The translations under genes were made by a program, and so were the position numbers. A stretch of DNA of 64,000 bases. It comes from Oceanobacillus chungangensis. GTDB taxonomy: Bacteria > Bacillota > Bacilli > Bacillales > Amphibacillaceae. The DNA is taken from contig NZ_PIOD01000001.1 of assembly GCF_003369565.1 (NCBI RefSeq), positions 1 to 64,000 on the forward strand. Direction: 5' to 3'. Below, piece by piece: positions 36,750 through 45,289 of this stretch. The notes under the pieces were generated by a model. The model had not been told where the DNA came from. It saw only the letters and a list, made by a program, of their open reading frames with translations, and ran no database searches. Positions within the stretch are counted from its first letter, which is position 1. Every line of letters starts with the position of its first letter.

Positions 36750-37811
36750 ATGGATAAATTAGAGAAATTAAGAAAAGCCCTAGAAGCAAATGAACTTGAT
36801 GCGATTATTATCGAAAGTCCAATTAATCGAAGGTATATTACTGGATTCACTGGAACATCTGGTGTTGCAATTGTTTCGAAAGCAGATAATCGTTTTATAA
36901 CCGATTTCAGGTATACAGAACAGGCTACTGCCCAGGCACAAGGGTATAAAATAATCGAACATAAGCAAGGAATTAATGTAGAAATCAAAGCTCAACTAAA
37001 TGAAATGAATGTTAAGAGAGTCGGCTTTGAGAAAGACTATGTTACATACAGTCAATTTGAATCCTATCAGAAGGAATTTGATGTTGAGCTTATTCCTGTA
37101 AGCGGCATTCTTGAAGAAATCCGTTTAATTAAAGATAATGATGAATTAGCGCTTTTAAAGAAAGCTGCAGAAATTGCTGATGATGCGTTTGAGCATATCC
37201 AGTCATTTATTAAACCAGGTGTAAGAGAAATAGAAATTTCGAATGAACTTGAATTCTTCATGCGCAAGCAAGGTGCAACTGCATCAAGCTTTGACACTAT
37301 TGTTGCTTCAGGTCTACGGTCTGCTTTGCCGCATGGAGTTGCATCCAGCAAAGAAATTCAATCTGGTGAATTAGTAACTTTGGATTATGGTGCAATTTAT
37401 GAAGGTTACTGCTCCGATATAACAAGAACTGTTGCAGTTGGTGAAATAAGTAATAAGCTGAGGACGATATATGATACCGTTTTAGAGGCGAATATTCAAG
37501 GAATAAAAGGAATTAAACCGGGTATAACAGGAAAAGAAGCAGATGCCTTAACGAGAGACTATATTACGGAAAAAGGCTTTGGACAATATTTCGGTCATTC
37601 AACCGGCCACGGGATTGGTCTTGAAGTGCATGAAGGACCAGCTTTATCAAGCCGTTCAGATGTGACATTAAAAACTGGTATGATTGTAACAGTAGAACCA
37701 GGTATTTACATCGCTGGTGTTGGCGGATGCAGAATTGAGGATGATCTTGTCATTACAGAAAATGGGAATGAACGATTGACATTTTCATCTAAAGAATTAA
37801 TACAACTATAG
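36750..37811 (+). CDS. yqhT: Xaa-Pro dipeptidase/aminopeptidase (YqhT/PepQ type)
   Basis: This 353-residue M24 metallopeptidase has a creatinase-like N-domain (about 1-125) and a pita-bread catalytic domain (about 130-350). The metal ligands lie in TLDYGAIYEGYCSDITRT (two Asp), HSTGHGIGLEVHEGP (His), TVEPGIYI (Glu) and GGCRIEDDLV (Glu). It releases residues ahead of proline. It is followed by efp in the conserved order. Confidence 0.93.
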   Translation: MDKLEKLRKALEANELDAIIIESPINRRYITGFTGTSGVAIVSKADNRFITDFRYTEQATAQAQGYKIIEHKQGINVEIKAQLNEMNVKRVGFEKDYVTYSQFESYQKEFDVELIPVSGILEEIRLIKDNDELALLKKAAEIADDAFEHIQSFIKPGVREIEISNELEFFMRKQGATASSFDTIVASGLRSALPHGVASSKEIQSGELVTLDYGAIYEGYCSDITRTVAVGEISNKLRTIYDTVLEANIQGIKGIKPGITGKEADALTRDYITEKGFGQYFGHSTGHGIGLEVHEGPALSSRSDVTLKTGMIVTVEPGIYIAGVGGCRIEDDLVITENGNERLTFSSKELIQL

Positions 37812-37859
37812 TTTATCCCGCATATTATTGACAGTAGATGTCAGATTCAATTTAACTAA

Positions 37860-37892
37860 CCACCAGTGGGGGACATAGAGACCTCACTGATG
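37860..37892 (+). promoter_or_regulatory. Stem-loop in the efp leader
   Basis: CCACCAGTGGGG pairs imperfectly with CCTCACTGATGG. A TTGACA lies at 37837-37842 and could be the -35 of an efp promoter. No T-run follows the stem, so attenuation is only a possibility. Confidence 0.35.
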
Positions 37893-37926
37893 GAAGTTTC
37901 ACTTTATGTCTAGGAGGAAATAAGCA

Positions 37927-38484
37927 ATGATTTCAGTAAACGATTTTAAGACAGGATTAACAATTGAAGTAGATAACGGTATTTGGCAGGTCCTTGAATT
38001 CCAGCATGTTAAACCAGGAAAAGGTGCTGCGTTTGTTCGCTCTAAACTTCGTAATCTTAGAAATGGCAATATTCAAGAGAAAACTTTCCGTGGTGGCGAA
38101 AAAGTAGGAAAAGCACATATTGAGAATAAAAAAATGCAATATTTATATGCTTCAGGAAGTGCGCATGCATTTATGGATACAGCCACATATGAGCAAATCG
38201 AAATTCCAGAATCACAAATCGAAGAACAACTTAAATTTATGAAAGAAAACATGGAAGTCCATGTGATTTCTTATGAGGGTGAAATTCTTGGTGTAGATCT
38301 TCCAAATTCAGTTGAATTAGAAGTTATTGAAACAGAACCAGGAATTAAAGGGGATACTGCTAGTGGTGGTTCAAAACCAGCTACAGTAGAAACTGGGCAT
38401 GTCGTACAAGTACCATTTTTCGTTAATAAGGGTGATGTACTTGTAATAAATACTTCTGATGGTAAATATGTTTCTAGAGCATAA
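37927..38484 (+). CDS. efp: Translation elongation factor P
   Basis: The 185-residue factor relieves ribosome stalling at polyproline. It has a KOW-like N-domain and two OB domains. The tip of the first domain has Lys32 in KPGKGAAFV; in B. subtilis this lysine carries 5-aminopentanol. The C-terminal signature reads TAKVP-type, here [20 protein letters not shown] precedes the ATG. Confidence 0.97.
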   Translation: MISVNDFKTGLTIEVDNGIWQVLEFQHVKPGKGAAFVRSKLRNLRNGNIQEKTFRGGEKVGKAHIENKKMQYLYASGSAHAFMDTATYEQIEIPESQIEEQLKFMKENMEVHVISYEGEILGVDLPNSVELEVIETEPGIKGDTASGGSKPATVETGHVVQVPFFVNKGDVLVINTSDGKYVSRA

Positions 38485-38507
38485 ATAATTTGATATATGA
38501 TAGTAAA

Positions 38508-38541
38508 ACAGTCCTAGTATTTTAGCTAGGACTGTTTTTTT
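38508..38541 (+). terminator. Terminator after efp
   Basis: ACAGTCCTAG pairs with CTAGGACTGT, then seven T residues. Confidence 0.9.
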
Positions 38542-38766
38542 ATGCCTTCATTCCCCATTTAAGCAACAAGAGAGTTCCACTCAGCTACAGTGATGAAAAT
38601 GACCGAGGCTTTATTCACCAAAATACAAATCCTCGTTATTTGCATAAGCTCCAAAAGCGCTCCCTTTATATTCAACTTAGGAATGTTCGAGTAAGTTTGC
38701 GCCATCCCGAGTAGAGCGCAAACTATACGCTTGTGATTTCAACCTGTTCAAAATTATTTGTTGAAC
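38542..38766. other. Gap between efp and spoIIIAA without a gene
   Basis: No coding frame. B. subtilis yqhV lies here but is not found. A hairpin AGTTTGCGC/GCGCAAACT (about 38696-38727, 13-base loop) is the only clear structure. Confidence 0.4.
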
Positions 38767-38795
38767 GTCATAATCTAAGATGGCAGACATACAAT
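38767..38795 (+). promoter_or_regulatory. Probable sigma-E promoter of the spoIIIA operon
   Basis: A -10 CATACAAT (38788-38795) matches the sigma-E consensus closely, with a GTCATAAT -35 element 14 bases upstream. The spoIIIA operon is transcribed by sigma-E in the mother cell in B. subtilis. Confidence 0.65.
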
Positions 38796-38831
38796 TATTA
38801 TTAAGCTACAAGAACGAAATGAGGAATCTAG

Positions 38832-39809
38832 ATGGAAGAAATTTTACGCTTATTTCCACCTAAGATTAGACAAGCTGTCGAGAAGAAAGTTAAAAATCGT
38901 TGGAATATACTTCAAGAAATTCGGATACGTATTGATAAACCAATGGAGCTTAGCTTTGATATGAAGACGGAGTGGATTGGAAATGAACGACCAAATCAAC
39001 AGGATGGATTATTTATCGTCAATCAACTAAGTGCATTTTCCTTATATCGCATGGAGGATGAGCTTAGAGAGGGTTATATTACAATTGAGGGTGGCCATCG
39101 TGTTGGGATTGCTGGAAAAGTAAATACATTAAAGGGCTCAGTTAAAGCAATTCAACACATCACCTTCTTTAATATCCGGATTGCTAAGGAAAAAATCGGT
39201 GCAGCAATTTCATTACTCCCATATATGTATGAACGTAATTATTTAAATACGTTAATCATCGGTCCACCACAAACAGGGAAAACGACGTTAATTCGTGACA
39301 TTACAAGATTAATTGCTACTGGCTGGAAAAAGGTAGAGGCAAAGAAGGTAGGAGTCATCGATGAAAGATCGGAAATCGCCGCTTCAATTAGAGGTGTTCC
39401 CCAGCATGATATTGGATTACGCACCGATGTGCTCGATGCATGCCCGAAAGCAGAAGGATTAATGATGATGATTCGCTCCATGTCACCAGATGTACTAATC
39501 GTGGATGAAATCGGGAGTAAAGAAGATATTGCAGCGCTAATAGAGGCGATTAATGCAGGTGTAACAATAGTCTGCTCTATTCATGGTCAAGACTTGGACG
39601 AGTTAAAAAAGCGACCATCATTACAAATTCTTTTTGAACAAAATGTCTTTCAACGTATGATTTTATTAGAAAGAAAAAATAGACCTGCACAAGTACAACG
39701 AATCTACGATGAAAATGAGATAAATATTTTAAAGAAATCGAGGTATTTCGCGAATGAAGTGGATAGGAGCACTTCTTTTCATCGGTACAACTACATGGAT
39801 GGGGTTTGA
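38832..39809 (+). CDS. spoIIIAA: Stage III sporulation ATPase SpoIIIAA
   Basis: This 325-residue secretion-type ATPase has Walker A GPPQTGKTTLI (about residue 142) and Walker B DVLIVDEIGS. It powers the mother-cell/forespore channel built by SpoIIIAA-AH and SpoIIQ. GAGGA precedes the ATG. It is the first gene of the operon, and spoIIIAB begins 56 bases before its end. Confidence 0.95.
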   Translation: MEEILRLFPPKIRQAVEKKVKNRWNILQEIRIRIDKPMELSFDMKTEWIGNERPNQQDGLFIVNQLSAFSLYRMEDELREGYITIEGGHRVGIAGKVNTLKGSVKAIQHITFFNIRIAKEKIGAAISLLPYMYERNYLNTLIIGPPQTGKTTLIRDITRLIATGWKKVEAKKVGVIDERSEIAASIRGVPQHDIGLRTDVLDACPKAEGLMMMIRSMSPDVLIVDEIGSKEDIAALIEAINAGVTIVCSIHGQDLDELKKRPSLQILFEQNVFQRMILLERKNRPAQVQRIYDENEINILKKSRYFANEVDRSTSFHRYNYMDGV

Positions 39810-40266
39810 ATGGAGCAATAAACTAACACAGCGGCCGAAACATATCCGCCAGCTTAAAAATGCATTGCAAATACTAGAGGCAGAAATTATTTACAGTCAA
39901 TTACCATTACAAGATGCCTTTTCTTCCATAGCGAAACAATTACCAAACCCATTAAGGACCTTCTTTGATTCACTTGGAAAATACATGAAGGATGAATATA
40001 TCGATTTTCATATATTATGGGAGAAACAAGTAAATGAGTTAATAAGGATTTCGAGCTTAGGTACGAATGAAAGAGAAATACTCATACAATTCGGGAGAAC
40101 CTTAGGACAACATGATTTTTACCAGCAGCAGAAATATATCCAATTAACCTTAACCCACCTTGATCGAGAACTCGAGGATGCAAGAGATGAACAATATAAG
40201 TACAGTAAATTGGCTAAGAGTATTGGCATATTATGTGGCATATTTATCGTATTACTGCTTATTTAG
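39754..40266 (+). CDS. spoIIIAB: Stage III sporulation protein SpoIIIAB
   Basis: The 170-residue protein resembles type II/IV secretion platform (GspF-like) components. It opens MKWIGALLFIGTTTWMGFEW and has LTQRPKHIRQLKNALQILEAEI, well conserved in SpoIIIAB, and a C-terminal membrane helix. GAGG precedes the ATG. The gene overlaps spoIIIAA. Its stop codon directly adjoins the two-hairpin repeat that separates it from spoIIIAC. Confidence 0.93.
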   Translation: MKWIGALLFIGTTTWMGFEWSNKLTQRPKHIRQLKNALQILEAEIIYSQLPLQDAFSSIAKQLPNPLRTFFDSLGKYMKDEYIDFHILWEKQVNELIRISSLGTNEREILIQFGRTLGQHDFYQQQKYIQLTLTHLDRELEDARDEQYKYSKLAKSIGILCGIFIVLLLI

Positions 40267-40352
40267 GCAGGTAGGAAAGTATAAATTCCTTCGCTGCATA
40301 AGTGCAACTAATGCATTTGCAATAAAGCTTGCCAAATGCCAAGTTTTCTAAT
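40266..40352 (+). repeat. Two-hairpin dispersed repeat, copy B, inside the spoIIIA operon
   Basis: Hairpin 1 pairs GCAG (40267-40270) with CTGC (40294-40297) and AGGAA with TTCCT. The linker ATAAGTGC follows. Hairpin 2 pairs GCATTTG (40313-40319) with CAAATGC (40333-40339), enclosed by AACT/AGTT, and is followed by TTCTAAT. It fills almost the whole gap between spoIIIAB and spoIIIAC. The stems differ in sequence from copy A but keep pairing. Confidence 0.75.
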
Positions 40353-40369
40353 GTGAAAGGGGGGTATTC

Positions 40370-40570
40370 ATGTTTTTTGACGCCTCTATATTATTTCAAA
40401 TTGCAGGGATTGGCATTATCGTCGCATTGATTCATACAATATTAAAGCAAATGGGAAAAGAAGAGATTGCGCAATTTGCAACATTAATCGGATTTATTAT
40501 TGTTCTCATAATTGTGATTAATGGACTTTCTGATTTGTTTCAGCAAATTAAATCGGTATTTCTATTCTAG
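40370..40570 (+). CDS. spoIIIAC: Stage III sporulation protein SpoIIIAC
   Basis: The 66-residue protein has two membrane helices (about 6-26 and 34-55) with KQMGKEEIAQFATLIGFI between, typical of SpoIIIAC. GGGGGG precedes the ATG, eleven bases before SpoIIIAD. It is the membrane component of the SpoIIIA channel complex. The unusual feature is the inserted repeat directly upstream. Confidence 0.92.
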   Translation: MFFDASILFQIAGIGIIVALIHTILKQMGKEEIAQFATLIGFIIVLIIVINGLSDLFQQIKSVFLF

Positions 40571-40581
40571 GGGTAATAAAC

Positions 40582-40974
40582 ATGGATATATTACAAATTG
40601 TGATTCTCGGAATAATTGCAAGCATTCTTTACATTATTCTAAAGCAAATTAATGCTTCATTTGCATTTATTTTAATCCTCATTACAGGGATTATTATATT
40701 TATGTCCATCATCAATCAAATTGGAGTTATTTTTCAATTAATTCATACACTTGGGCAGAAGGCGAATGTTCAAGGAATGTATTTAGAAACCATCTTAAAG
40801 ATTATAGGGATTGCGTATATTGCTGAGCTTGGTGCAAGTTTAACGAAAGAAGCTGGACTCGGGGCTGTAGCTAAAAATATTGAGCTCGCCGGGAAAATTT
40901 TTATCCTCTTACTAGCAGTGCCGATTATTACTGCTGTAATAGAGGCGATTATCAGCTTCTTGCCAGCTAGTTAA
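40582..40974 (+). CDS. spoIIIAD: Stage III sporulation protein SpoIIIAD
   Basis: The 130-residue protein has about four membrane helices and the block YIAELGASLTKEAGLGAVAKNIELAGK (cited in part), which is the SpoIIIAD hallmark. It is part of the inner membrane platform of the SpoIIIA channel. Spacing to its neighbours is short, as expected within the operon. Confidence 0.93.
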   Translation: MDILQIVILGIIASILYIILKQINASFAFILILITGIIIFMSIINQIGVIFQLIHTLGQKANVQGMYLETILKIIGIAYIAELGASLTKEAGLGAVAKNIELAGKIFILLLAVPIITAVIEAIISFLPAS

Positions 40975-41017
40975 ATTTAGCAAAAAGGGATTCATCTGAA
41001 GGGAGATATGAGGATGA

Positions 41018-42193
41018 ATGAAATCTAATAAAATTGCTGTTGCATTCCTACTAATATTCCTTTTTCTCTTCAGTGGACAAGCAAGTGTTCATGCTAGTCC
41101 GTCATCAAATGAAGTAGAAGATGCACTGCTCGAAGAAATCTCCTTAGATAGTATTCAAGATTATTGGAGTGAAGTCGTGGATGAATATGGAAATTATTTA
41201 CCTGATTTAGAGAAAACTTCAATATATGAAATGATTAAAAATCAAGAATCCTTTTCAATTAAAGATACAGCTTTAGGTTTAATTGAATACTTATTCCATG
41301 AATTGATCCTCAATGGAAAGCTACTAGGAACATTATTAATGCTTACTTTATTTTCAATTATCTTGCAGACGATGCATGCTGCCTTCGAACAAAGCATGGT
41401 AAGTAAAATAGCGTATTTTGTAGTCTATGTTGTTCTAATATTCATTGCATTAAATAGTTTTTACGTTGCTGTTAGTTATGTTGTAGAAGCAATATCAACG
41501 ATGAGCAGCTTCATGATTTCACTCATACCGCTTTTACTAGGACTAATGGCATCGTTCGGAAACATTGTATCCGTTTCTTTTTTTCATCCAATTATTATTC
41601 TGCTCATTAACATGAGTGGTGTCATAACCTCTCACTTTATTTTACCATTACTATTTATATCTGCATTATTAGTAATTGTCAGTAGCTTAAGCGAAAATTA
41701 CAAAGTAACCCATCTTGCAAAATTATTTAAAAATGTTGGTGTCGGTACGCTTGGTGTGTTTTTGACGATATTCTTAGGTGTGATGTCAGTACAAGGTGCA
41801 ACAAGTGCAATTCAAGATGGTCTTGCAATGAAAACGGCAAAGTTTATAACTGGAAACTTTATACCGGTTGTAGGCCGTACCTTTACAGATGCTGCGGATA
41901 CAATCTTAAGCGCATCATTGCTGTTAAAAAATGCTGTAGGTATTGTTGGATTAATCATTATTCTCTTCTTTGCATTATTCCCGGCAATTAAAGTAATGGC
42001 AATTGCACTTATTTATAAGATTGTTGCCGCGATTTTGCAACCGATTGGTGATGGACCAGTGATCAAAACATTAAATACGATTAGTAACTATATTTTGTAT
42101 ATTCTTGCTTGCTTATTAGCAGTATCGCTGATGTTTCTACTAGCAATTGTAATCATAGTAATTGCTAGTAATATTACGCTGCTCTTACGATAG
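41018..42193 (+). CDS. spoIIIAE: Stage III sporulation protein SpoIIIAE
   Basis: The 391-residue multi-pass membrane protein has a signal peptide ending near SVHAS (residues 22-27), an extracellular segment (to about 95) and six to seven membrane helices. It contains FLGVMSVQGATSAIQDGLAMK and KFITGNFIPVVGRTF, conserved in SpoIIIAE. It is the largest membrane subunit of the channel, possibly permease-like. Confidence 0.94.
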   Translation: MKSNKIAVAFLLIFLFLFSGQASVHASPSSNEVEDALLEEISLDSIQDYWSEVVDEYGNYLPDLEKTSIYEMIKNQESFSIKDTALGLIEYLFHELILNGKLLGTLLMLTLFSIILQTMHAAFEQSMVSKIAYFVVYVVLIFIALNSFYVAVSYVVEAISTMSSFMISLIPLLLGLMASFGNIVSVSFFHPIIILLINMSGVITSHFILPLLFISALLVIVSSLSENYKVTHLAKLFKNVGVGTLGVFLTIFLGVMSVQGATSAIQDGLAMKTAKFITGNFIPVVGRTFTDAADTILSASLLLKNAVGIVGLIIILFFALFPAIKVMAIALIYKIVAAILQPIGDGPVIKTLNTISNYILYILACLLAVSLMFLLAIVIIVIASNITLLLR

Positions 42194-42203
42194 GATGGTT
42201 ACA

Positions 42204-42824
42204 ATGGAGATACTCATTGACTGGGTTACACAAATAATTTTGTTTATTATTCTAGCAACAATTATTGACTTATTGATTCCTGCAACAAGTATGAAGAAAT
42301 ATATTAAATTAGTTATCGGATTAATCCTAATTCTAATCCTATTAAAGCCTATCTTTTACTTATTCAATATTGACATAGAGAAAGCTGTTGAATCCTCAAT
42401 TCAATCAGCAATCAATGGTGAAATGAAGGATGATTCTCTTGAAAATTTAATAAAATTTCAAAAAAATGAGATAGAAACCACTCAAGATGCATATATTTTA
42501 GAACAAATGGCTGTCCAATTAAAGGAATTAGCAAATGATTCTCTTAATAAGGAATTTCAGCTAGAGATAACTAACATAGAATTCCTCTTCACATCGAATC
42601 AAGAAAAGACCTACGAGAATCTAAATGAAGTCATTGTACATTTATCAGAATTAGAGAATGGGGAGGGAGCTGTGAATGTCGTTGAAGATGTGGTAATAAA
42701 TACCGATAACCCAGTAGAAATTGAAGAAAGGATAAATGAACAAGAAATAATCAAGATGCTTGAAGATATATGGGAGCTTAATGACAAGGAAATCATACTA
42801 AATTGGGAGGGAGGGTCATCTTGA
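42204..42824 (+). CDS. spoIIIAF: Stage III sporulation protein SpoIIIAF
   Basis: The 206-residue protein has two N-terminal membrane helices (MEILIDWVTQIILFIILA and LVIGLILILILLKPIF) and a ring-forming soluble domain. The ATG at 42204 is chosen because GGATGG lies five bases upstream and the N-terminus then matches SpoIIIAF; the upstream frame lies within spoIIIAE. Its stop overlaps the spoIIIAG start. Confidence 0.9.
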   Translation: MEILIDWVTQIILFIILATIIDLLIPATSMKKYIKLVIGLILILILLKPIFYLFNIDIEKAVESSIQSAINGEMKDDSLENLIKFQKNEIETTQDAYILEQMAVQLKELANDSLNKEFQLEITNIEFLFTSNQEKTYENLNEVIVHLSELENGEGAVNVVEDVVINTDNPVEIEERINEQEIIKMLEDIWELNDKEIILNWEGGSS

Positions 42825-43462
42825 AACAAATATTTAAGAACTTCTTTCGTCCTAAAGACACAACTGGAAGTAATCATCCGATTTCCAAAAAAACAGGTTA
42901 TATCATTGTCTTAGGTTTAATTGGATTAATGATTATTATTTTGAGCAATTTCTTTTCACCTGCCAAAGAGGAAATGGGGGTAGAGTTTGATCCAGCAATC
43001 AATAATCCGCAGCATGAAGAAGTCGAAGTATCAAATCCGGAGGAATCACCATTAACCTCAGATGTCGCAGAATTAGAAAAAAATTATGAACAAGACCTTG
43101 AGGGAATGTTGAATAAGATTCAAGGAGTTACAGATGCAGAGGTCATGGTGAATCTTGAATCAACTAAAGTAAATATCTATGAGAAAAACTTAATCATTGG
43201 TGAACAATCGACAGATGAAAACGATCGAAATGGCGGGACAAGAAAGGTGGAGGATCATACCGAAGAATCACAAATTGTCTTCGTAAGACAAGGTGATCGA
43301 GAGGTTCCACTATTAGTGAAAACAGAACGCCCAAAGGTTAGTGGTGTTTTTGTTGTAGCAAAGGGAGCAGACCATGCTACAGTAAAAAGCTGGATAGTTG
43401 AAGCAGTATCACGTGTACTTGATGTCCCAACACATAGAGTTTCTGTAATGCCAAAGAGCTAG
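42821..43462 (+). CDS. spoIIIAG: Stage III sporulation protein SpoIIIAG
   Basis: The 213-residue protein has one membrane helix (about 25-45) and an extracytoplasmic ring-building domain (about 80-213), with TDAEVMVNLESTK, PKVSGVFVVAKGAD and SRVLDVPTHRVSVM. SpoIIIAG forms a large ring in the intermembrane space. The start is TTG at 42821 with GGAGGGAGGG ahead; TTG and the stop of spoIIIAF overlap (TTGA). Confidence 0.93.
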   Translation: MKQIFKNFFRPKDTTGSNHPISKKTGYIIVLGLIGLMIIILSNFFSPAKEEMGVEFDPAINNPQHEEVEVSNPEESPLTSDVAELEKNYEQDLEGMLNKIQGVTDAEVMVNLESTKVNIYEKNLIIGEQSTDENDRNGGTRKVEDHTEESQIVFVRQGDREVPLLVKTERPKVSGVFVVAKGADHATVKSWIVEAVSRVLDVPTHRVSVMPKS

Positions 43463-43476
43463 GAGGAGGATTTTTT

Positions 43477-44049
43477 ATGTTAAAAAAACAAACGGTTTGG
43501 TTATTGACAATGCTCAGTTTGATGATTGTGCTAAGTGTCTATTACATTCTTGGTGGTAGTAACAATGATAATTTGGCATTCATTGATGATGGACAGCCAG
43601 AGCAAGATCAATCTGTTGCAACTGATTCTAATACAACAGAAGATAATGGTGAGACTGAAGTAACTGGTATTGAGAGTTCAAGTGAGGACGAGCTTTTTAC
43701 AACGATTCGCATGGAAGTAAGCGATGAAAGAAGTATGAAGATCGAGAGACTAAATGATGTGCTTGCAGCGAGCAGCTCCAGTGTAAGTGAGAAAAACCAA
43801 GCAAAGGAAGATATTGATGTACTAAGTTCAATAACATCTAAAGAGAAAATATTGGAGAAAACTATTTTAAGCAATGCCGAATACGAAGATGTTCTTGTTC
43901 GAGTAGATAATGATAAAGTACATGTTCATGTCCAAGTTGATGAATTATCGGCTACAGAAGCAGATAATATTATGCAAATGGCGAGAGACGAGTTTGGCGA
44001 TGAGGTAACTACAGAGGTTAATTTCCAGCCATCGACTGAACAAGAATAA
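43477..44049 (+). CDS. spoIIIAH: Stage III sporulation protein SpoIIIAH
   Basis: The 190-residue protein has one membrane helix (about 7-25), a Ser/Glu/Asp-rich linker (about 30-75) and a YscJ/FliF-like domain (about 75-190). SpoIIIAH binds forespore SpoIIQ to bridge the two membranes. GGAGGAGG precedes the ATG. It is the last gene of the operon and is followed by a terminator. Confidence 0.94.
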   Translation: MLKKQTVWLLTMLSLMIVLSVYYILGGSNNDNLAFIDDGQPEQDQSVATDSNTTEDNGETEVTGIESSSEDELFTTIRMEVSDERSMKIERLNDVLAASSSSVSEKNQAKEDIDVLSSITSKEKILEKTILSNAEYEDVLVRVDNDKVHVHVQVDELSATEADNIMQMARDEFGDEVTTEVNFQPSTEQE

Positions 44050-44064
44050 GTATAAAAGTAAACT

Positions 44065-44100
44065 AAAAATCCAGGTGTAATCAAACATCTGGATTTTTTA
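44065..44100 (+). terminator. Terminator of the spoIIIA operon
   Basis: AAAAATCCAG.TG pairs with CA.CTGGATTTTT around an eight-base loop, followed by T residues. Confidence 0.88.
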
Positions 44101-44590
44101 TTTAATTTTTTTCATAGTGGATATAAACTACGGACTAGACGTAAGTTGATTTATGCTCGGTACAGTCGTACACCTTAGGTAATGCACAGTCTACTCCAAT
44201 AGGAAGGAAACCGCTTTGAAACGGTCTTCAGCAGCAGTTTTTATTCCCTCAATATCCATCTGTCCTCCGATACAGTCAACAATCATTAGAGAGCAAAATA
44301 TCACTCATCTTATAATGATTTGATAAATGATAGTAAACGCACAATCCAAGTCAGCCAGAGAGTGCTTATAAACTTATGCTAGTTTACAGTATATGAACTT
44401 TATTTTTTCAACTTCAATTCGCATTACAGCCTCAACACTGGTATAATTTCTAGGAGCACTGTTCAAGATTTATATATGCTCTTAAGAAAAGCTGAATTTA
44501 TTGTTAAGATTCTGGGGCTTAACAAAGATGATTTCTGAATAAAAGAACTTTAAAAGAACAAAGGAATCAATGCTTTTGAATACTTTGTTC
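44101..44590. other. Long gene-free stretch before accB
   Basis: About 490 bases without a credible frame. A 23-base segment near 44326-44349 is close to a segment just after efp (38488-38510), perhaps by chance. Otherwise nothing is recognised. Confidence 0.4.
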
Positions 44591-44650
44591 TTGAAGAAAT
44601 CCAATATTTTCTTTAAAATGTTAGAAGGAGTTATTAGTACCTAATAATAA
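44591..44650 (+). promoter_or_regulatory. accB promoter with FapR-like operator
   Basis: TTGAAG (44591-44596), 17 bases, TAAAAT (44614-44619). About 15 bases downstream lies TTAGTACCTAATAATAA (44634-44650), close to the 17-bp FapR operator TTAGTACC...TACTAA of Bacillus. FapR represses fatty-acid genes and is released by malonyl-CoA; accBC makes malonyl-CoA, so the link is biologically sensible. Confidence 0.6.
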
Positions 44651-44653
44651 TTT

Positions 44654-44742
44654 GGCAGAAAAGGGAGTTTAAAAAACTTTCTCACTGTATAGAAAGACTA
44701 AGGTTGTCACGTAAAATCCTGGTGGCAGCATAGTTTTCAAAT
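44654..44742 (+). repeat. Two-hairpin dispersed repeat, copy C, in the accB leader
   Basis: Hairpin 1 starts GGCAG (44654) and closes with CTG (44685-44687), with GAAAGGGAGTTT-like and AACTTTCTC arms. The linker reads TATAGAAA. Hairpin 2 pairs GACTA (44696-44700) with TAGTT (44731-44735) and GTCAC with GTGGC. TTTTCAAAT follows. It is the most diverged of the three copies. Confidence 0.6.
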
Positions 44743-44778
44743 ATTCCTATTTTAAATCGAATAAATGAGGTGGCAATT

Positions 44779-45276
44779 ATGTTGAAAGTAGAAGAAATCC
44801 GTGAATTAATAAATTTAGTTGATCAATCATCTATTAGTGAATTCACATATGAAGCAGAAGGAACAACAATTACAATCAAGAAAGAATCAGATAAGCAAGC
44901 CATCGTTAGTGGGCTTGTAAGCAATGTACCTGCTCCTGTTAAACAAGAAAGTGTAAGAGTTGAAGCTCCGGTTCAAGAAATAAATGAAGAACCGGTAAAT
45001 GTAGCAGCTACAGATAATACTGCAAAAGCAAATTATGATTATGAAATTGTTTCCCCGATGGTAGGTACATTTTATGCTAAAGCATCTCCTGAAAGTGAAA
45101 AGTTCGTTTCACAAGGCAGTAGTGTAGATAATGACACAGTAGTATGTATCGTAGAAGCGATGAAGCTATTCAATGAAATTGAAGCTGAAGTAAAAGGTGA
45201 AATCGTTGAGATACTAGTTGAAGACGGTGAGCTTGTCGAATACGGCCAGCCACTATTCAGAGTAAAGTCAAAGTAA
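44779..45276 (+). CDS. accB: Biotin carboxyl carrier protein of acetyl-CoA carboxylase
   Basis: The 165-residue protein has an N-terminal helical part, a Pro/Glu-rich linker (about 55-90) and the biotinyl domain (about 90-165), with the biotin lysine in VEAMKLFNEIEAE. It carries CO2 between AccC and AccAD. GAGGTGG precedes the ATG at 44779. An in-frame GTG nine bases upstream lies in that site and is unlikely. It is followed after 13 bases by accC. Confidence 0.96.
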   Translation: MLKVEEIRELINLVDQSSISEFTYEAEGTTITIKKESDKQAIVSGLVSNVPAPVKQESVRVEAPVQEINEEPVNVAATDNTAKANYDYEIVSPMVGTFYAKASPESEKFVSQGSSVDNDTVVCIVEAMKLFNEIEAEVKGEIVEILVEDGELVEYGQPLFRVKSK

Positions 45277-45289
45277 GGGGATGTAGTAA

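Noticed and set aside
44326-44349. Similarity to the segment after efp (38488-38510) as a repeat family
   Set aside because: About 20 of 23 matching bases in AT-rich DNA with no structure; too short to claim a repeat.
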